A stretch of 64,000 bases of DNA from Thermoleophilia bacterium (GCA_017882605.1 JADGPE010000001.1:1-64000), one strand, 5' to 3'. Positions 34,015 through 43,256 are shown, numbered from the stretch's first letter. Notes: generated by a model not told the origin, from the sequence alone. A program made the numbers and translations.

Positions 34015-34854
34015 CTAGTACGTGTAGAACCCCTCGCCGCTCTTGCGGCCCAGCTTGCCCGCGAGCGCCAGGCGAACGAGGCGCGGCGGCGGCGCCATCC
34101 GTGGCTCGCGCAGCTTCTCGTACAGCGCCTCGCTCGCGTGGACGTGCACGTCGAGGCCGACGAGGTCGAGCAGGGCACACGGCCCCATCGGCCAGCCTGC
34201 ACCATGCTGCATGCCGGCGTCGAGCGCCTCCGGTGTCACGCCCGCCTCGTCGAGCACGCGCACGCAGTCGTTCAGCAGTGGGATCAGCACACGGTTGACG
34301 ACGAATCCCGGTGTGTCCAGGCACCGGATCGGTGTCTTGCCGAGCTGTGTGCCAAGGTCGAACGCGACGTCGCACACGGCCTCCGAGGTTCGTTCGGCCC
34401 GGACGATCTCGACGAGCGGCATCAGCGGCGCGGGGTTGAAGAAGTGCATGCCGACCGCACGCTCGGGCCGCGCGAGCACGGACGCGATCTCCGTGACCGA
34501 GAGCGCCGAGGTGTTCGTCGCCAGCACCGCGTCGTCGCGTACGACATCCTCGAGCGCGCGAAAGAGCTCGTGCTTGACCGCGAGATCCTCGAACGCGGCC
34601 TCGATCACGACGTCGCAGTCCGCGAGGCTGTCGAGCTCGGTGGTCAACGCGAGCCGCGAGAGCGCACCGTCGCACCGATCCTGCTCGAGCTGCCCCTTCT
34701 CGACCTTGCGGGTGAGGAAGTGCGCGATCGTGTCACGCGCAGACTCCGCACGCGCGAGGTCGACCTCACGACCGACCGTCTCGAAACCGGCCTCGATCGC
34801 GAGCTGCGCGATGCCCGAGCCCATCGAGCCCAGGCCGACCACCCCCACCTTCAC
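34015..34854 (-). CDS. 3-hydroxyacyl-CoA (3-hydroxybutyryl-CoA) dehydrogenase
   Basis: 279 aa, NAD-dependent beta-oxidation or butyrate-pathway enzyme. It has the Rossmann loop VKVGVVGLGSMGSGIAQLA, DCDVVIEAAFEDLAVK, VLATNTSALSVTEIA, GMHFFNPAPLMPLVEIV (catalytic His) and the C-terminal domain with TPGFVVNRVLIPLLND and LDLVGLDVHVHASEALYE, ending GRKSGEGFYTY. The 615-aa track ORF runs backward into the thiolase. The GTG at 34854 overlaps the thiolase stop by 4 nt (GTGA), so the two genes are coupled. Confidence 0.94.
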   Translation of the reverse strand: MKVGVVGLGSMGSGIAQLAIEAGFETVGREVDLARAESARDTIAHFLTRKVEKGQLEQDRCDGALSRLALTTELDSLADCDVVIEAAFEDLAVKHELFRALEDVVRDDAVLATNTSALSVTEIASVLARPERAVGMHFFNPAPLMPLVEIVRAERTSEAVCDVAFDLGTQLGKTPIRCLDTPGFVVNRVLIPLLNDCVRVLDEAGVTPEALDAGMQHGAGWPMGPCALLDLVGLDVHVHASEALYEKLREPRMAPPPRLVRLALAGKLGRKSGEGFYTY

Positions 34855-36047
34855 AGGCGCTCGACCACTCCTGCGATCGCCATGCCGAAGCCGACGCACA
34901 TCGACGCGATGCCGTACCGCGCGTTGCGGCGCTCGAGCTCCGGGAGCAATGTCGCCGTGATCCGCGCCCCAGTCGCGCCGAGGGGATGGCCGAGCGAGAT
35001 GCCGCCGCCGTTCGGGTTGACGTCGTCCATCCGCTCCTCGAGGTGGAGATCCTGCACTGTCTGCAGCACGACGGAGGCGAACGCCTCGTTCACCTCGATC
35101 ACCGCCATGTCGTCCATGGTCAGGCCGGCCTTCGCCACGGCCTTCTCCATCGCCTGCGGGTTCCCGTGCAGCATCCGGGTCGGATCGACGCCGGCTATGC
35201 CGAACGACACGAAGCGTGCACGCGGCGCGAGGTCGAGGCGCTTGACGGCCCGCTCGCTCGCGATCAGCACGGCTGCCGAGCCGTCGACGATCTGCGACGA
35301 GTTGCCCGCTGTTACGACCCCGTCCGGGCGAAACGCGGGCTTGAGGGCCGCGAGCGCCTCGGCCGAGGTCTCGCGGCGCGGCGCCTCGTCGATCGCGAAG
35401 ACGGCGGGAGCAGCGACGGCCCCGCCACCCGCTTGTAACAGACTGTTGCCTGTGTCCTCCGGGGCCGGCGTCTCCGGCAGTTCGATGGGGATGATCTCGC
35501 GCTCGAACCTGCCGCCGTCGGAGGCGGCCAGCGCGCGCCGGTGCGATTCGAGCGAGTACGCATCGAGTGCTTCGCGTGACAGCTTCCACTCGTCGGCGAG
35601 CAGTTCGGCCGACGTCCCTTGCATCACGATCTCGTGCCGCTCGAGGACGCGCTCCGAGATCGAGCCGCCGTTCGAGCCCATGGGTACGCGCGACATCATC
35701 TCGACACCCGCAGAGACGACGAGATCGAGCTGCCCGGCCATCACCGCCGCCGCAGCGTTGAAATTGGTCTGCATCGACGAACCGCACTGCCTGTCGACGG
35801 TCGTTGCCGAGACGGAGACCGGCCAGCCGGCCGCGAGCACCGCCATCCGGCCGACGTTCCACCCCTGCTCGCCGATCTGCGTGACGCAGCCCATTTGCAC
35901 GTCCTCGATCTCGGCCGGATCGAGATCGTGGCGCGTAACGAGCCCGTTCAAGACCTGGGCTGCAAGATCGTCCCCGCGAAGCACCGACAACGTGCCGTTC
36001 TTGCGACCGATCGGCGCGCGAACCGCATCGACGATGTAGCTGACCAT
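34851..36047 (-). CDS. Acetyl-CoA C-acyltransferase (thiolase)
   Basis: Cleaves 3-ketoacyl-CoA with CoA, or condenses acetyl-CoA. The 398-aa protein has the nucleophile cysteine in TTVDRQCGSSMQTN (about 90), VEMMSRVPMG, NGGGISLGHPLGATGAR (GHP histidine) and the second cysteine in ASMCVGFGMA; the last motif is usually CxGGG. The track starts at GTG 36056. The ATG at 36047 (MVSYIVDAVRAPIG) fits the family N-terminus and stands 7 nt after TAGAGT, so I chose it as a leaderless start. Confidence 0.93.
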   Translation of the reverse strand: MVSYIVDAVRAPIGRKNGTLSVLRGDDLAAQVLNGLVTRHDLDPAEIEDVQMGCVTQIGEQGWNVGRMAVLAAGWPVSVSATTVDRQCGSSMQTNFNAAAAVMAGQLDLVVSAGVEMMSRVPMGSNGGSISERVLERHEIVMQGTSAELLADEWKLSREALDAYSLESHRRALAASDGGRFEREIIPIELPETPAPEDTGNSLLQAGGGAVAAPAVFAIDEAPRRETSAEALAALKPAFRPDGVVTAGNSSQIVDGSAAVLIASERAVKRLDLAPRARFVSFGIAGVDPTRMLHGNPQAMEKAVAKAGLTMDDMAVIEVNEAFASVVLQTVQDLHLEERMDDVNPNGGGISLGHPLGATGARITATLLPELERRNARYGIASMCVGFGMAIAGVVERL

Positions 36048-36078
36048 CTCCATCACTCTAGCCCGCCCCGAACAGCGT

Positions 36079-36999
36079 TCAATCCGCGAACGCAGGCTCG
36101 AGCGCCGTCACGCGCCGCGCGTGGTACTCGAAGGCCAGGTTGACCGCTGCAAACGTTGCCACGGCATAGACCCAACCGGCGACGCAGTCGACGACGTAGT
36201 GCTCGCCCGAGTACACGAGCGAGAACGCCATCGCCGGTGGATAGAGCGCCAGGAGAAACCGGGGCCAGCGCGGCACGAGGCGCCAGACGTAGAGCACGAT
36301 CAGGAGGGCGAAGGCGGCATGCAACGATGGCATGGCCGCCACGTTGTTCGCGTACGTCTGCCCCTTCTCGAACAGCGACCCGAAGTGCGCAATCGGGATG
36401 TGGTGCCAGGTGATGCCGATTGTCCGGTTCGCTTCGCCGACCGAGCCGTGCCGCGCGGCGAGCCACGGCGGCACAGCCGGAAACAGCACATACGTCGCGA
36501 ATCCTGCGAGCGAAAGGACGCACACCATGGTCGCGAACCGAACGAAGCGGTCGTGCGCCCACCGCCACAGGATCGCCGCGACGACGAGCGTGGCGAAAAA
36601 GTGAGTGAGGTAGACGAACCACGTGGCGTAGTCCCACCACTGCAGGTGGTTGCCGCCGTGCCAGAGGTGCGTCTGTAGCCACACCGTCGGGATCGGTTTC
36701 CCGAAGAGGGCCGCCTCCAGCTTGATCTGCGGCAGTTCCCGTGCGTGGAAGACGAGCCCGTCCGCATACCCGCGCAGGCGGTCGTAGACGAACAACACCG
36801 CGATGAACGGAGACCATTCGATCGCGAGACGCGACGTTCGCCGCCTCACATCGGTCACCGAGAAGGCGATCATCCCGAGGGCGAACCAGAAGAACACGAG
36901 GTCATGCGACGTCGGCACGCCGACGCTCACGATCATCGCGATCGACGCGAGGCCCCAGCAAACGGGCGCGCCGACTTGAAGAGCCCTCCGAAGGTCCAC
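36079..36999 (-). CDS. PAP2-superfamily integral membrane protein (Aur1/inositolphosphotransferase-like)
   Basis: 306 aa with about six to seven membrane helices. The PAP2-type motifs are NNVAAMPSLHAAFALLI and VYSGEHYVVDCVAGWVYA, with the catalytic histidines in SLHAAF and EHYVVD. HHIPIAHFGSLFEKGQ and QWWDYATWFVYLTHFF resemble the Aur1/Ipt1 subgroup rather than soluble acid phosphatases. It probably acts on a phosphorylated or phospholipid substrate at the membrane. The GTG start at 36999 has TAATCT 6 nt upstream and is divergent from the aldehyde dehydrogenase. Confidence 0.82.
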   Translation of the reverse strand: MDLRRALQVGAPVCWGLASIAMIVSVGVPTSHDLVFFWFALGMIAFSVTDVRRRTSRLAIEWSPFIAVLFVYDRLRGYADGLVFHARELPQIKLEAALFGKPIPTVWLQTHLWHGGNHLQWWDYATWFVYLTHFFATLVVAAILWRWAHDRFVRFATMVCVLSLAGFATYVLFPAVPPWLAARHGSVGEANRTIGITWHHIPIAHFGSLFEKGQTYANNVAAMPSLHAAFALLIVLYVWRLVPRWPRFLLALYPPAMAFSLVYSGEHYVVDCVAGWVYAVATFAAVNLAFEYHARRVTALEPAFAD

Positions 37000-37024
37000 A
37001 AGAGAAGATTAGAGTGGTCGCGCC

Positions 37025-38443
37025 ATGGCGACCGCAGCTTCGGACCATCCACTCCTGATCGGCGGCGCTTCGGTCGAGACCGGTGAGTGGTCCGACGTGC
37101 GGTCGCCATACTCCGGCACCACCGTCGGTCGCATCGCAAAAGGCGGTGCCGCCGAGGCACGGAGCGCCCTCGACGCAGCCGAGCACGCCATGCGCGAGCC
37201 GTTGCCGGCGCACGAGCGGGCGCGCATCCTGGACGCCACCGCCCGGCTCCTCGAGGGGCGCCTCGAGGAGGCAGCGCAGATCATCTCCGCGGAAGCGGGC
37301 AAGCCGCTCAAGGCCGCCCGCGTCGAGGCACAGCGCGCAGTCTCCACGTATACGTTCGCGGCCGTCGAGGCACGCAAGCTCGGCGGCGAAATGGTGCCGA
37401 TGGATGCGTCGCCGGCAGGCGCCGGAAAGCTCGCATTCACGCTGCGCCTGCCGATTGGGATCGTGGGTGCGATCTCGCCGTTCAACTTTCCTCTCAACCT
37501 GGTCGCGCACAAGATCGCCCCTGCGCTCGCCGCCGGCTGCGCCGTCGTCCTCAAGCCGGCCTCCACCACGCCGCTGTCGGCGCTCTTCCTTGCGCGACTC
37601 GAGGAGGAAGCCGGGCTCCCGGCCGGCTGGATCAACGTCGTCTCCGGCTCCGCCGGGGCGATCGGCGACGTGCTCGTCGAGGACGAACGCGTGAAGCTGA
37701 TCACGTTCACCGGCTCCGGCGACGTCGGCTGGGGCATCGCAGAGCGGGCGCACCGCAAGCGCGTCAAGCTGGAGCTCGGCAACGCGACGCCCGCGATCGT
37801 CTGTTCAGACGCCCCACCCGGCACCGCGGCCAAGCTCGCCGCGAACGCGTTCTCGTTCGCAGGTCAGAGCTGCATCTCCGTGCAACGCATCTTTGTCGTG
37901 CACGACGCCTGGGAGGAATTCGTCGCCGAGTTCTTGCCCGCGGTCCAGGCGCTCCGGGTCGGCGACCCGGCCGATCCCGACACCGACGTCGGCCCGGTGA
38001 TCGCCGAGAGCGAGCGTGACCGCATCCTGGAGTGGGTCCGCACCTCGGAGGGTGAGGTGCTGACCGGCGGCGAACTGACCGCTGACGGTGTGATCCGGCC
38101 GACCGTGATCGCACGCCCGGCACCGACCGACCGTGTGCAGTGCGAAGAGGTGTTCGGTCCCGTGGTGACGCTGACGGGCGTTGCGAACCTCGGCGAGGCG
38201 ATCGCGGGGGCAAATGCGACGCGTTACGGGCTGCAGGCGGCGATCTTCAGCCGTGACCTGCCGACCTGTCTGCGCGCCGCGCAAGAGCTCGAGTTCGGCG
38301 GCGTCACCGTCAACGAAGTCCCGACGTTTCGCGCCGACCAGATGCCGTACGGCGGAGTCAAAGCCTCCGGCAACACCAAGGAAGGCCCTGCGTGGGCCGT
38401 GCGCGAAATGACCGAGGAACGTCTCGTGGTCTTGCAGCTCTGA
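37025..38443 (+). CDS. Aldehyde dehydrogenase (NAD(P)+)
   Basis: 472 aa, ALDH superfamily. Motifs are PIGIVGAISPFNFPLNLVAHKIAPALAAGCAVVLKPAS for cofactor binding, ITFTGSGDVGWGIA, VKLELGNATPAIV (the general-base glutamate, with GG replaced by GN), AFSFAGQSCISVQRIFV with the catalytic cysteine near 280, and EEVFGPVVTL. FGGVTVNEVPTFRADQMPYGGVKASG is the usual C-terminal pattern. It resembles lactaldehyde or succinate-semialdehyde type enzymes; the substrate is not determined. ATG at 37025, TAGAGT 9 nt upstream. Confidence 0.92.
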   Translation: MATAASDHPLLIGGASVETGEWSDVRSPYSGTTVGRIAKGGAAEARSALDAAEHAMREPLPAHERARILDATARLLEGRLEEAAQIISAEAGKPLKAARVEAQRAVSTYTFAAVEARKLGGEMVPMDASPAGAGKLAFTLRLPIGIVGAISPFNFPLNLVAHKIAPALAAGCAVVLKPASTTPLSALFLARLEEEAGLPAGWINVVSGSAGAIGDVLVEDERVKLITFTGSGDVGWGIAERAHRKRVKLELGNATPAIVCSDAPPGTAAKLAANAFSFAGQSCISVQRIFVVHDAWEEFVAEFLPAVQALRVGDPADPDTDVGPVIAESERDRILEWVRTSEGEVLTGGELTADGVIRPTVIARPAPTDRVQCEEVFGPVVTLTGVANLGEAIAGANATRYGLQAAIFSRDLPTCLRAAQELEFGGVTVNEVPTFRADQMPYGGVKASGNTKEGPAWAVREMTEERLVVLQL

Positions 38444-38829
38444 TGGCTGCGTTGTTTCGCCGACGCCCGAACGACGCGGAGGGGATCGCTCCGCGCCGGC
38501 CGCAGCCGGGCGTGTTGCGCCGCGAGCGCCGCGCGCTGCTCAAGGCACGCGAGGAGGCGCTGCGAGATCTCGGTGGATTGCTGGTCGAGATGTACCGGCG
38601 GGGCGGCTTCCGCGACGATCTCCTCTCGGAGCGGGCAGCCGCGGTGATCGGGATCGACGCACGGCTGGCCGAGATCGAGGAGCTCCTGCACGTCCACCGT
38701 CGCGTACCGCGGTGCGAGTGCGGTGCTCCCGTGCTCCGTGGGTCGCGCTTCTGCCCGAATTGCGGTCGTCCGCTCGGAGGCGAGGCGGCTTCCGAGGAGA
38801 CGATCATCGAGGCGTCCCCCGACAGCTGA
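38443..38829 (+). CDS. Zinc-ribbon protein of unknown function
   Basis: 128 aa. A basic N-terminus and helical middle (EREEALRDLGGLLVEMYRRGGFRDDLL-like) precede a C-terminal zinc ribbon CECGAPVLRGSRFCPNCGRPL. The ATG at 38443 shares a base with the aldehyde dehydrogenase stop (TGATG), and its own stop overlaps the next ATG the same way. The three genes are therefore translationally coupled. The track start at 38392 is inside the previous gene. No family assigned. Confidence 0.75.
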   Translation: MAALFRRRPNDAEGIAPRRPQPGVLRRERRALLKAREEALRDLGGLLVEMYRRGGFRDDLLSERAAAVIGIDARLAEIEELLHVHRRVPRCECGAPVLRGSRFCPNCGRPLGGEAASEETIIEASPDS

Positions 38830-39533
38830 TGGCCGACCAGGCAACCGAGCGCGAGAACGCGATCACGGCGGCCGAGGAGACCTGTCCGCGCTGCGGCGCG
38901 CGGCGTGCGCCCGACCAGCGCTACTGCCTCGACTGCGGCCTCCGGCTCCCGGCCGTGACCGGCCGCCTGCCGTCGCTGCGCCGCCGCTGGATCCATCGTT
39001 TCGGCTGGTATCCCGGCGATTGGATCTGGGTCGCGCTGCTGACGCTCGTGGTCGCCGTCGCCGGTGCCGGAGCGGCGATCGCGCTCACGGTCTCGGACGC
39101 GAGCGCGAACGGGCCGGCGTACGTCGCCACGTCGCCCGTCACGGTCATGCAGCCTGCAGCGGTGCCGACCGCGACGACGCCGGCCAACACCGCAACGCTG
39201 CCCACGGCGCCCGAGCCACAGACGAAGGCGGGCCGCGGCTCGCGGAACGGCCGTTTCAACTGGCCGAAGACCGAGGACGGCTGGACGATCGTGCTCGTCT
39301 CGTACCCGAGGACGAACGGCACGGCAGCGGCACGCCGGACGGCCACCCAGGCAGCCAAAGCAGGCCTCCCCCGGGTCGGTGTGCTCGACTCCTCGGGCTA
39401 CGCGAGCCTGCAGCCCGGATACCTCGTGGTTTTCACCGGGATCTACGCCTCGCAGGCCGATGCCGACGCTGCCGTCTCGACCGCCCGCCAGGCGGGCTTC
39501 GGAGGCGCCTACTCCCGCCAGATCGCCCGCTGA
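38829..39533 (+). CDS. Zinc-ribbon membrane protein with a SPOR-like C-terminal domain
   Basis: 234 aa with a cytoplasmic zinc ribbon (CPRCGARRAPDQRYCLDCGLRL), one membrane segment (DWIWVALLTLVVAVAGAGAAIALTV), a Thr/Pro/Ala-rich linker and a C-terminal domain (GWTIVLVSYPRTNGTAAARRTATQAAKAGLPRVGVLDSSGYASLQPGYLVVFTGIYAS ... AYSRQIAR) with the repeat pattern of SPOR domains, which bind denuded septal glycan. It may link a cytoplasmic partner to the cell wall. The ATG overlaps the previous stop by one base. Confidence 0.78.
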   Translation: MADQATERENAITAAEETCPRCGARRAPDQRYCLDCGLRLPAVTGRLPSLRRRWIHRFGWYPGDWIWVALLTLVVAVAGAGAAIALTVSDASANGPAYVATSPVTVMQPAAVPTATTPANTATLPTAPEPQTKAGRGSRNGRFNWPKTEDGWTIVLVSYPRTNGTAAARRTATQAAKAGLPRVGVLDSSGYASLQPGYLVVFTGIYASQADADAAVSTARQAGFGGAYSRQIAR

Positions 39534-39621
39534 CCCGGGGAAGCACACCAGGTGTAGAGCAGGGCCGAGAGGGGTAACGGGACTCCTACGACCCGAGCAA
39601 CGTTTACTCAATTGAAAACAT

Positions 39622-39650
39622 TTGTAACAACCCCTGGGAGCATGTAGAGT
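39622..39650 (+). promoter_or_regulatory. Candidate promoter in an AT-rich patch
   Basis: TTGTAA (39622-39627), 17-bp spacer, TAGAGT (39645-39650). It lies in a run that is markedly AT-rich for this window (39604-39630). It would give a leader of about 70 nt before the GTG at 39727. Each hexamer matches only four of six consensus bases. Confidence 0.4.
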
Positions 39651-39726
39651 CGGCTGCGGGTCGCGTCGGCAACGAGGATTTACCGCTTCTTAAAGGGCTG
39701 GCGGCTAAAGTCGAGGAGAGTCAGAC

Positions 39727-40182
39727 GTGGTGATGGACGAACGCATCCTGCATATTCAGCACTGCATGTATCAGTACTCGCGAGCGATCTACCGCTCGAT
39801 CAAGGACCTCATCGACCCCTACGTAGACGATGAGACCCAACTCGAGTACCGCCGAGAGGTGCTCCAGGCGTGCGAAGGGACGATGCAGCGGCTCGCACAG
39901 GATCCGCACTACTTCGCAAAACCCGACCGGGCGCTGTTTCAGGACATCCGGCGTTACTTCCCGATCAACGTGCAGGCTCAGGTCGCCTGGGCGGTCAACC
40001 ATGGCGTCGACGCCGCAGTCGGCTTCGTCGAGGACCAGATCGAGGCCGGCGCGTTCGACGGTGGTGTCGCCCGTTGCCGGGCGACGACGCGCAAGGGCAA
40101 GGCGTGTCAGCGCACCCCGCTGCCGGATCGCGACTACTGCCCCTCACATCAGCATCTCGAGCGCAGCAAAGCTGCTGCGTAG
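39727..40182 (+). CDS. Zinc-binding protein of unknown function upstream of pafBC
   Basis: 151 aa. The helical N-terminal domain (MDERILHIQHCMYQYSRAIYRSIKDLIDPYVDD) is of no family known to me. The C-terminus is a compact zinc motif, CRATTRKGKACQRTPLPDRDYCPSHQ, with the spacing C-x8-C-x11-C-x2-H. GAGGAG ends 8 nt before the GTG at 39727, a good ribosome-binding site; an ATG two codons later is an alternative. It lies 57 bp upstream of the PafBC regulator on the same strand and may be cotranscribed with it. Confidence 0.75.
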   Translation: MVMDERILHIQHCMYQYSRAIYRSIKDLIDPYVDDETQLEYRREVLQACEGTMQRLAQDPHYFAKPDRALFQDIRRYFPINVQAQVAWAVNHGVDAAVGFVEDQIEAGAFDGGVARCRATTRKGKACQRTPLPDRDYCPSHQHLERSKAAA

Positions 40183-40239
40183 ATCGTCGGATAAGCTCGC
40201 CTCTTCGGCTTAGGCTCGACGGAGCCACTGAGGAGACAG

Positions 40240-42255
40240 TTGAGCCACGACACCGACAAGCTCATTCGCCAGCTCTCGCTGGTTGCATTCCTGATGGCGG
40301 AGCGCCGCCCATTGACCGCGCGCGACATCAAGTCGAACGTCGAGGGCTACCAGGAGATGAGCGACGAGGCATTCGCTCGGCGCTTCTACTCCGACCGCGC
40401 CGAGCTCGTCTCACTCGGCGTGCCACTCGACTCGCAACGCGACGAGTTCACCGGCGAGGAGCTGTACACGCTGCGATCGGAGCGGTACTTCCTGCCCGAG
40501 CTCGAGCTCGACGACGAGGAGCTCGCGGCGCTGCAGACCTGCTTCTTCCTCCTCGAGGGACGCTTTGCGTATGCCGAGCCGCTGCGGCTCGCGCTCCAGA
40601 ACCTTGCACTCGGCCGCTCGGCAGGCGCGCTGGCCGCCGCGCCGACCGGCACCGCGTCGCGGGTCGAGGTGCGCGATCCCGACTATTCCCCAGAACTGCA
40701 GGGCCGGCTGGGCAAGCTCGAAGGCGCGATCTCGAAGCAGCGCACGGTCAAGTTCCGGTACTGGTCGATCTACCGGGACGAGGAGGAGGAGCGGACGCTC
40801 AATCCGTTTGCGCTCCTGCCGGAGAACGGCTCGTGGTACGTGATCGGACACGACCTGGAGCGCGACGACATCCGCACGTTCCGCGTCTCGCGCATCCGCT
40901 CCGACATCCGTTTCGCCACCCGCCGGGAACGCGACTTCCGGCTCCCGCCCGAGTTCGATGTCGAGAACTATCGCGGCCGGGCCGAATGGCAGTTCGGCGA
41001 GATCGTCGGCGAGGCGAAGATCGAGGTTGCGCCCGACACCGCCTGGTGGGTCAAGCGCGCGTACGGGGGCGCGCGCAACAATGTCGAGGGCGACACATTC
41101 GTCACGCAATACGCGTCTTCCAACCTCCTCGCACGCTGGATCCTCCGGCAGGACGGCCGGGCCGTGCCGCTCGAGCCGTCGGAGCTTCGCCGCCTCGTCG
41201 TCGAGGGAGCCCGGGCGGCGCGCACCGCGCACGAAGGCCCTCCGCCGACACCGGCCGCAGAGGTCGTCGCCGGCGTGTCGGATGTCGTCGAGCGCTTCGC
41301 CGGGCCGGTGGCGCCGGAGCGCTTCGGCGTGCTGCAGTCGCTGCTCGCCTACCTACTTGCCGCCTGCGGCGATGAACGCGAGGGGATCATCCCGGCGCAC
41401 GAGCTCGTGAACCGATTCTCGATCCCGGCGGAGCAGCTCGAAGAGCACCTCTCGCTGCTGAACCTCGTCAACTTCGGCGGCGGCTGTTACGCCGTCTACG
41501 CGGAGCTCCACGGAGACGAGGTGCACGTCGACAAGGAGCTCTTCGGAGACACCTTCCGCCGCGCTCCCCGCCTGACGCCGCTCGAGGCGCGGGCGATTCG
41601 CCTCGCGCTCGAATTCGTCGGCCCGATGGTCGCGGCCGGCACTCACTCACCGCTCGACCGCGTGCGCGCGAAGCTCGAGGAGACGTTCGGCGCGTTCGAG
41701 TTGACGCAGACGCCGGAGCCCCACGTCGGCGAAGAGGAGGGACTGGTCGACACGCTCACCCATGCGATCGACGACCACAAGCTCGTCGAGCTCGAGTATC
41801 TCAAGCGGGAAGAGCAGGAAGTGGTGACGCGAACCGTCGAGCCGTACTCGATCGAGCGCCGCCTCCCCCACTGGTACGTCCACACGTGGGATGTCGACCG
41901 CGACCAGCCGCGCTCCTACCGTCTCGACCGCATGCGCAGTGCGCGAGTGCTGCGCAAGGGCTTCACGCCGCGCGAGGGCTTCGATCCGTCGGAGCTCCAC
42001 ACGGCGACGACCGCACGCATCTGGTACTCGCCGACCGTCGCCCGCTGGGAGGTCGAGAAGGGCGCACGGCCGCTGGTCGACGGTGCGGCGCTCGCGGACA
42101 AGTCGGTCGGCAGCGCCGAGTGGCTCGTCGGCGAGGTCGTCTCCTACCGAGGTGAGGCGATCGTGCTCGAGCCGGCGGAGCTGCGCGCCCAGGTCGCGCT
42201 CCGGGCGCGAGCGCTCGGAGCGGAGCTGCGGCCCAAACGGGCAGCGTCAGCCTGA
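40240..42255 (+). CDS. pafBC: PafB-PafC fusion: double HTH-WYL transcriptional regulator
   Basis: 671 aa containing two consecutive copies of the HTH-WYL-WCX architecture. The first helix-turn-helix is LIRQLSLVAFLMAERRPLTARDIKSNV and its WYL domain is VKFRYWSIYRDEEEERTLNPFALLPENGSWYVIGHD. The second half begins near 350 with a winged-helix-like GVLQSLLAYLLAACG and has the WYL domain LVELEYLKREEQEVVTRTVEPYSIERRLPHWYVHTWD. PafBC is the RecA-independent DNA-damage activator of Actinobacteria, usually two genes beside the proteasome operon. Here it is one polypeptide and no pup or proteasome gene is in view. It starts with a TTG just after GAGGAG. Confidence 0.88.
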   Translation: MSHDTDKLIRQLSLVAFLMAERRPLTARDIKSNVEGYQEMSDEAFARRFYSDRAELVSLGVPLDSQRDEFTGEELYTLRSERYFLPELELDDEELAALQTCFFLLEGRFAYAEPLRLALQNLALGRSAGALAAAPTGTASRVEVRDPDYSPELQGRLGKLEGAISKQRTVKFRYWSIYRDEEEERTLNPFALLPENGSWYVIGHDLERDDIRTFRVSRIRSDIRFATRRERDFRLPPEFDVENYRGRAEWQFGEIVGEAKIEVAPDTAWWVKRAYGGARNNVEGDTFVTQYASSNLLARWILRQDGRAVPLEPSELRRLVVEGARAARTAHEGPPPTPAAEVVAGVSDVVERFAGPVAPERFGVLQSLLAYLLAACGDEREGIIPAHELVNRFSIPAEQLEEHLSLLNLVNFGGGCYAVYAELHGDEVHVDKELFGDTFRRAPRLTPLEARAIRLALEFVGPMVAAGTHSPLDRVRAKLEETFGAFELTQTPEPHVGEEEGLVDTLTHAIDDHKLVELEYLKREEQEVVTRTVEPYSIERRLPHWYVHTWDVDRDQPRSYRLDRMRSARVLRKGFTPREGFDPSELHTATTARIWYSPTVARWEVEKGARPLVDGAALADKSVGSAEWLVGEVVSYRGEAIVLEPAELRAQVALRARALGAELRPKRAASA

Positions 42256-43239
42256 CGGCCGGCTGTCGATCGTCCGCTCCCGCAGCCGGTCGAGCGCCCA
42301 GCGGGCGTGCTCGTCGTCCGCCTGCTGCTCGAGCACGGCGATGTGCTCCGTCCCGCCGACGTTGCCGAGCGCGATGAGAGCATTCCGGCGCAGGAAGCGC
42401 GCATCGTTTCGCGGGACGTAAAGCCGGTCGAAGTCGTCCACCAGCGTGTCCGACTCGAGCCAGCCGACGAGGTCGACATGGCCGGCGTGGCTCGCCCGGT
42501 TGTCGGCGCGGCGCTTCTGAACGCCGCGGTTCCACGGGCACACGTCCTGGCAGATGTCGCAGCCGTACACCTGCGCGCCGAGCTCAGACCGGTACTGCTC
42601 GGGAATCGGCGTCGGCGCCTGCGTCCAGTACGAGAGGCACTTGGTCGCGTCGAGGGTGCCCGGCTCGTCGAGCGCGCCGGTCGGGCACGCGTCGATGCAC
42701 AGCCTGCAGTCCCCGCAATCCGTGTCGAGCGGAGGCGTCGTCTCCAGTTCGCGGTCGCTGACGAGCGTCCCGAGCACGACCCACGAGCCGTGGGTGCGGG
42801 TGATCAGCATCGTGTTCTTTCCGTAGAACCCGACACCGCTTCGTGCAGCCGCCTCCCGATCGACGTGCTGGTTCGCGTCGACGAGCACGCGATACGCGCC
42901 GCCGATCGCCCGGCCGAGCACGTCGAGTTGTTCGCGCAACTCTGCATAGGCATCCGCCCACGTGTACCGCGCGAGGCGCCCCTCTCCCGGCTCGAGCGGC
43001 GCCTCGGGCTCCCAGTAGCAGAGCGCCGCCGAGACGACACTGCGGGCGCCCGGCAAGAGCGACTCGGGATGACACGAGCGCTCGGGCTGGGCCATCGTGA
43101 ACTTCATCTCCGCGAAGAGGCCTCGCGCGCGCCGTTCCATGATGTGCCGCTCGGTCTCCGAATACGCCGCGGCACGCGTCACGCCCACCGCATCGAGACC
43201 GAGGCCCGTCGCCAACCGGCGGATGTCGTCGGCGGTCAT
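42247..43239 (-). CDS. queG: Epoxyqueuosine reductase QueG
   Basis: Cobalamin and iron-sulfur enzyme for the last step of queuosine-tRNA synthesis. 330 aa from the ATG at 43239; the track start would overlap the divergent gene. Visible are GLDAVGVTRA at the N-terminus, ARSVVSAALCYW, RVLVDANQHVDREAAARSGVGFYGKNTMLI, and two [4Fe-4S] motifs, CGDCRLCIDACPTGAL and YGCDICQDVCPWN. A HEAT-like end follows (LRRNALIALGNVG). It overlaps the pafBC end convergently by 9 nt. With tgt and queA it completes the tRNA-level part of the Q pathway. Confidence 0.94.
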   Translation of the reverse strand: MTADDIRRLATGLGLDAVGVTRAAAYSETERHIMERRARGLFAEMKFTMAQPERSCHPESLLPGARSVVSAALCYWEPEAPLEPGEGRLARYTWADAYAELREQLDVLGRAIGGAYRVLVDANQHVDREAAARSGVGFYGKNTMLITRTHGSWVVLGTLVSDRELETTPPLDTDCGDCRLCIDACPTGALDEPGTLDATKCLSYWTQAPTPIPEQYRSELGAQVYGCDICQDVCPWNRGVQKRRADNRASHAGHVDLVGWLESDTLVDDFDRLYVPRNDARFLRRNALIALGNVGGTEHIAVLEQQADDEHARWALDRLRERTIDSRPSG

Positions 43240-43256
43240 GCGAGGATTGTGCCCGC

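Noticed and set aside
36976-36981. TTGAAG as a -35 for the aldehyde dehydrogenase
   Set aside because: It lies 28 bp from TAGAGT, far outside normal spacing; the gene fits the leaderless -10-only pattern.
38712-39615. Three overlapping plus-strand ORFs (38712, 38723, 39064) as separate genes
   Set aside because: Only the frame with the zinc ribbon, membrane helix and SPOR-like domain starting at 38829 has protein character; the others are Arg-rich shadows.
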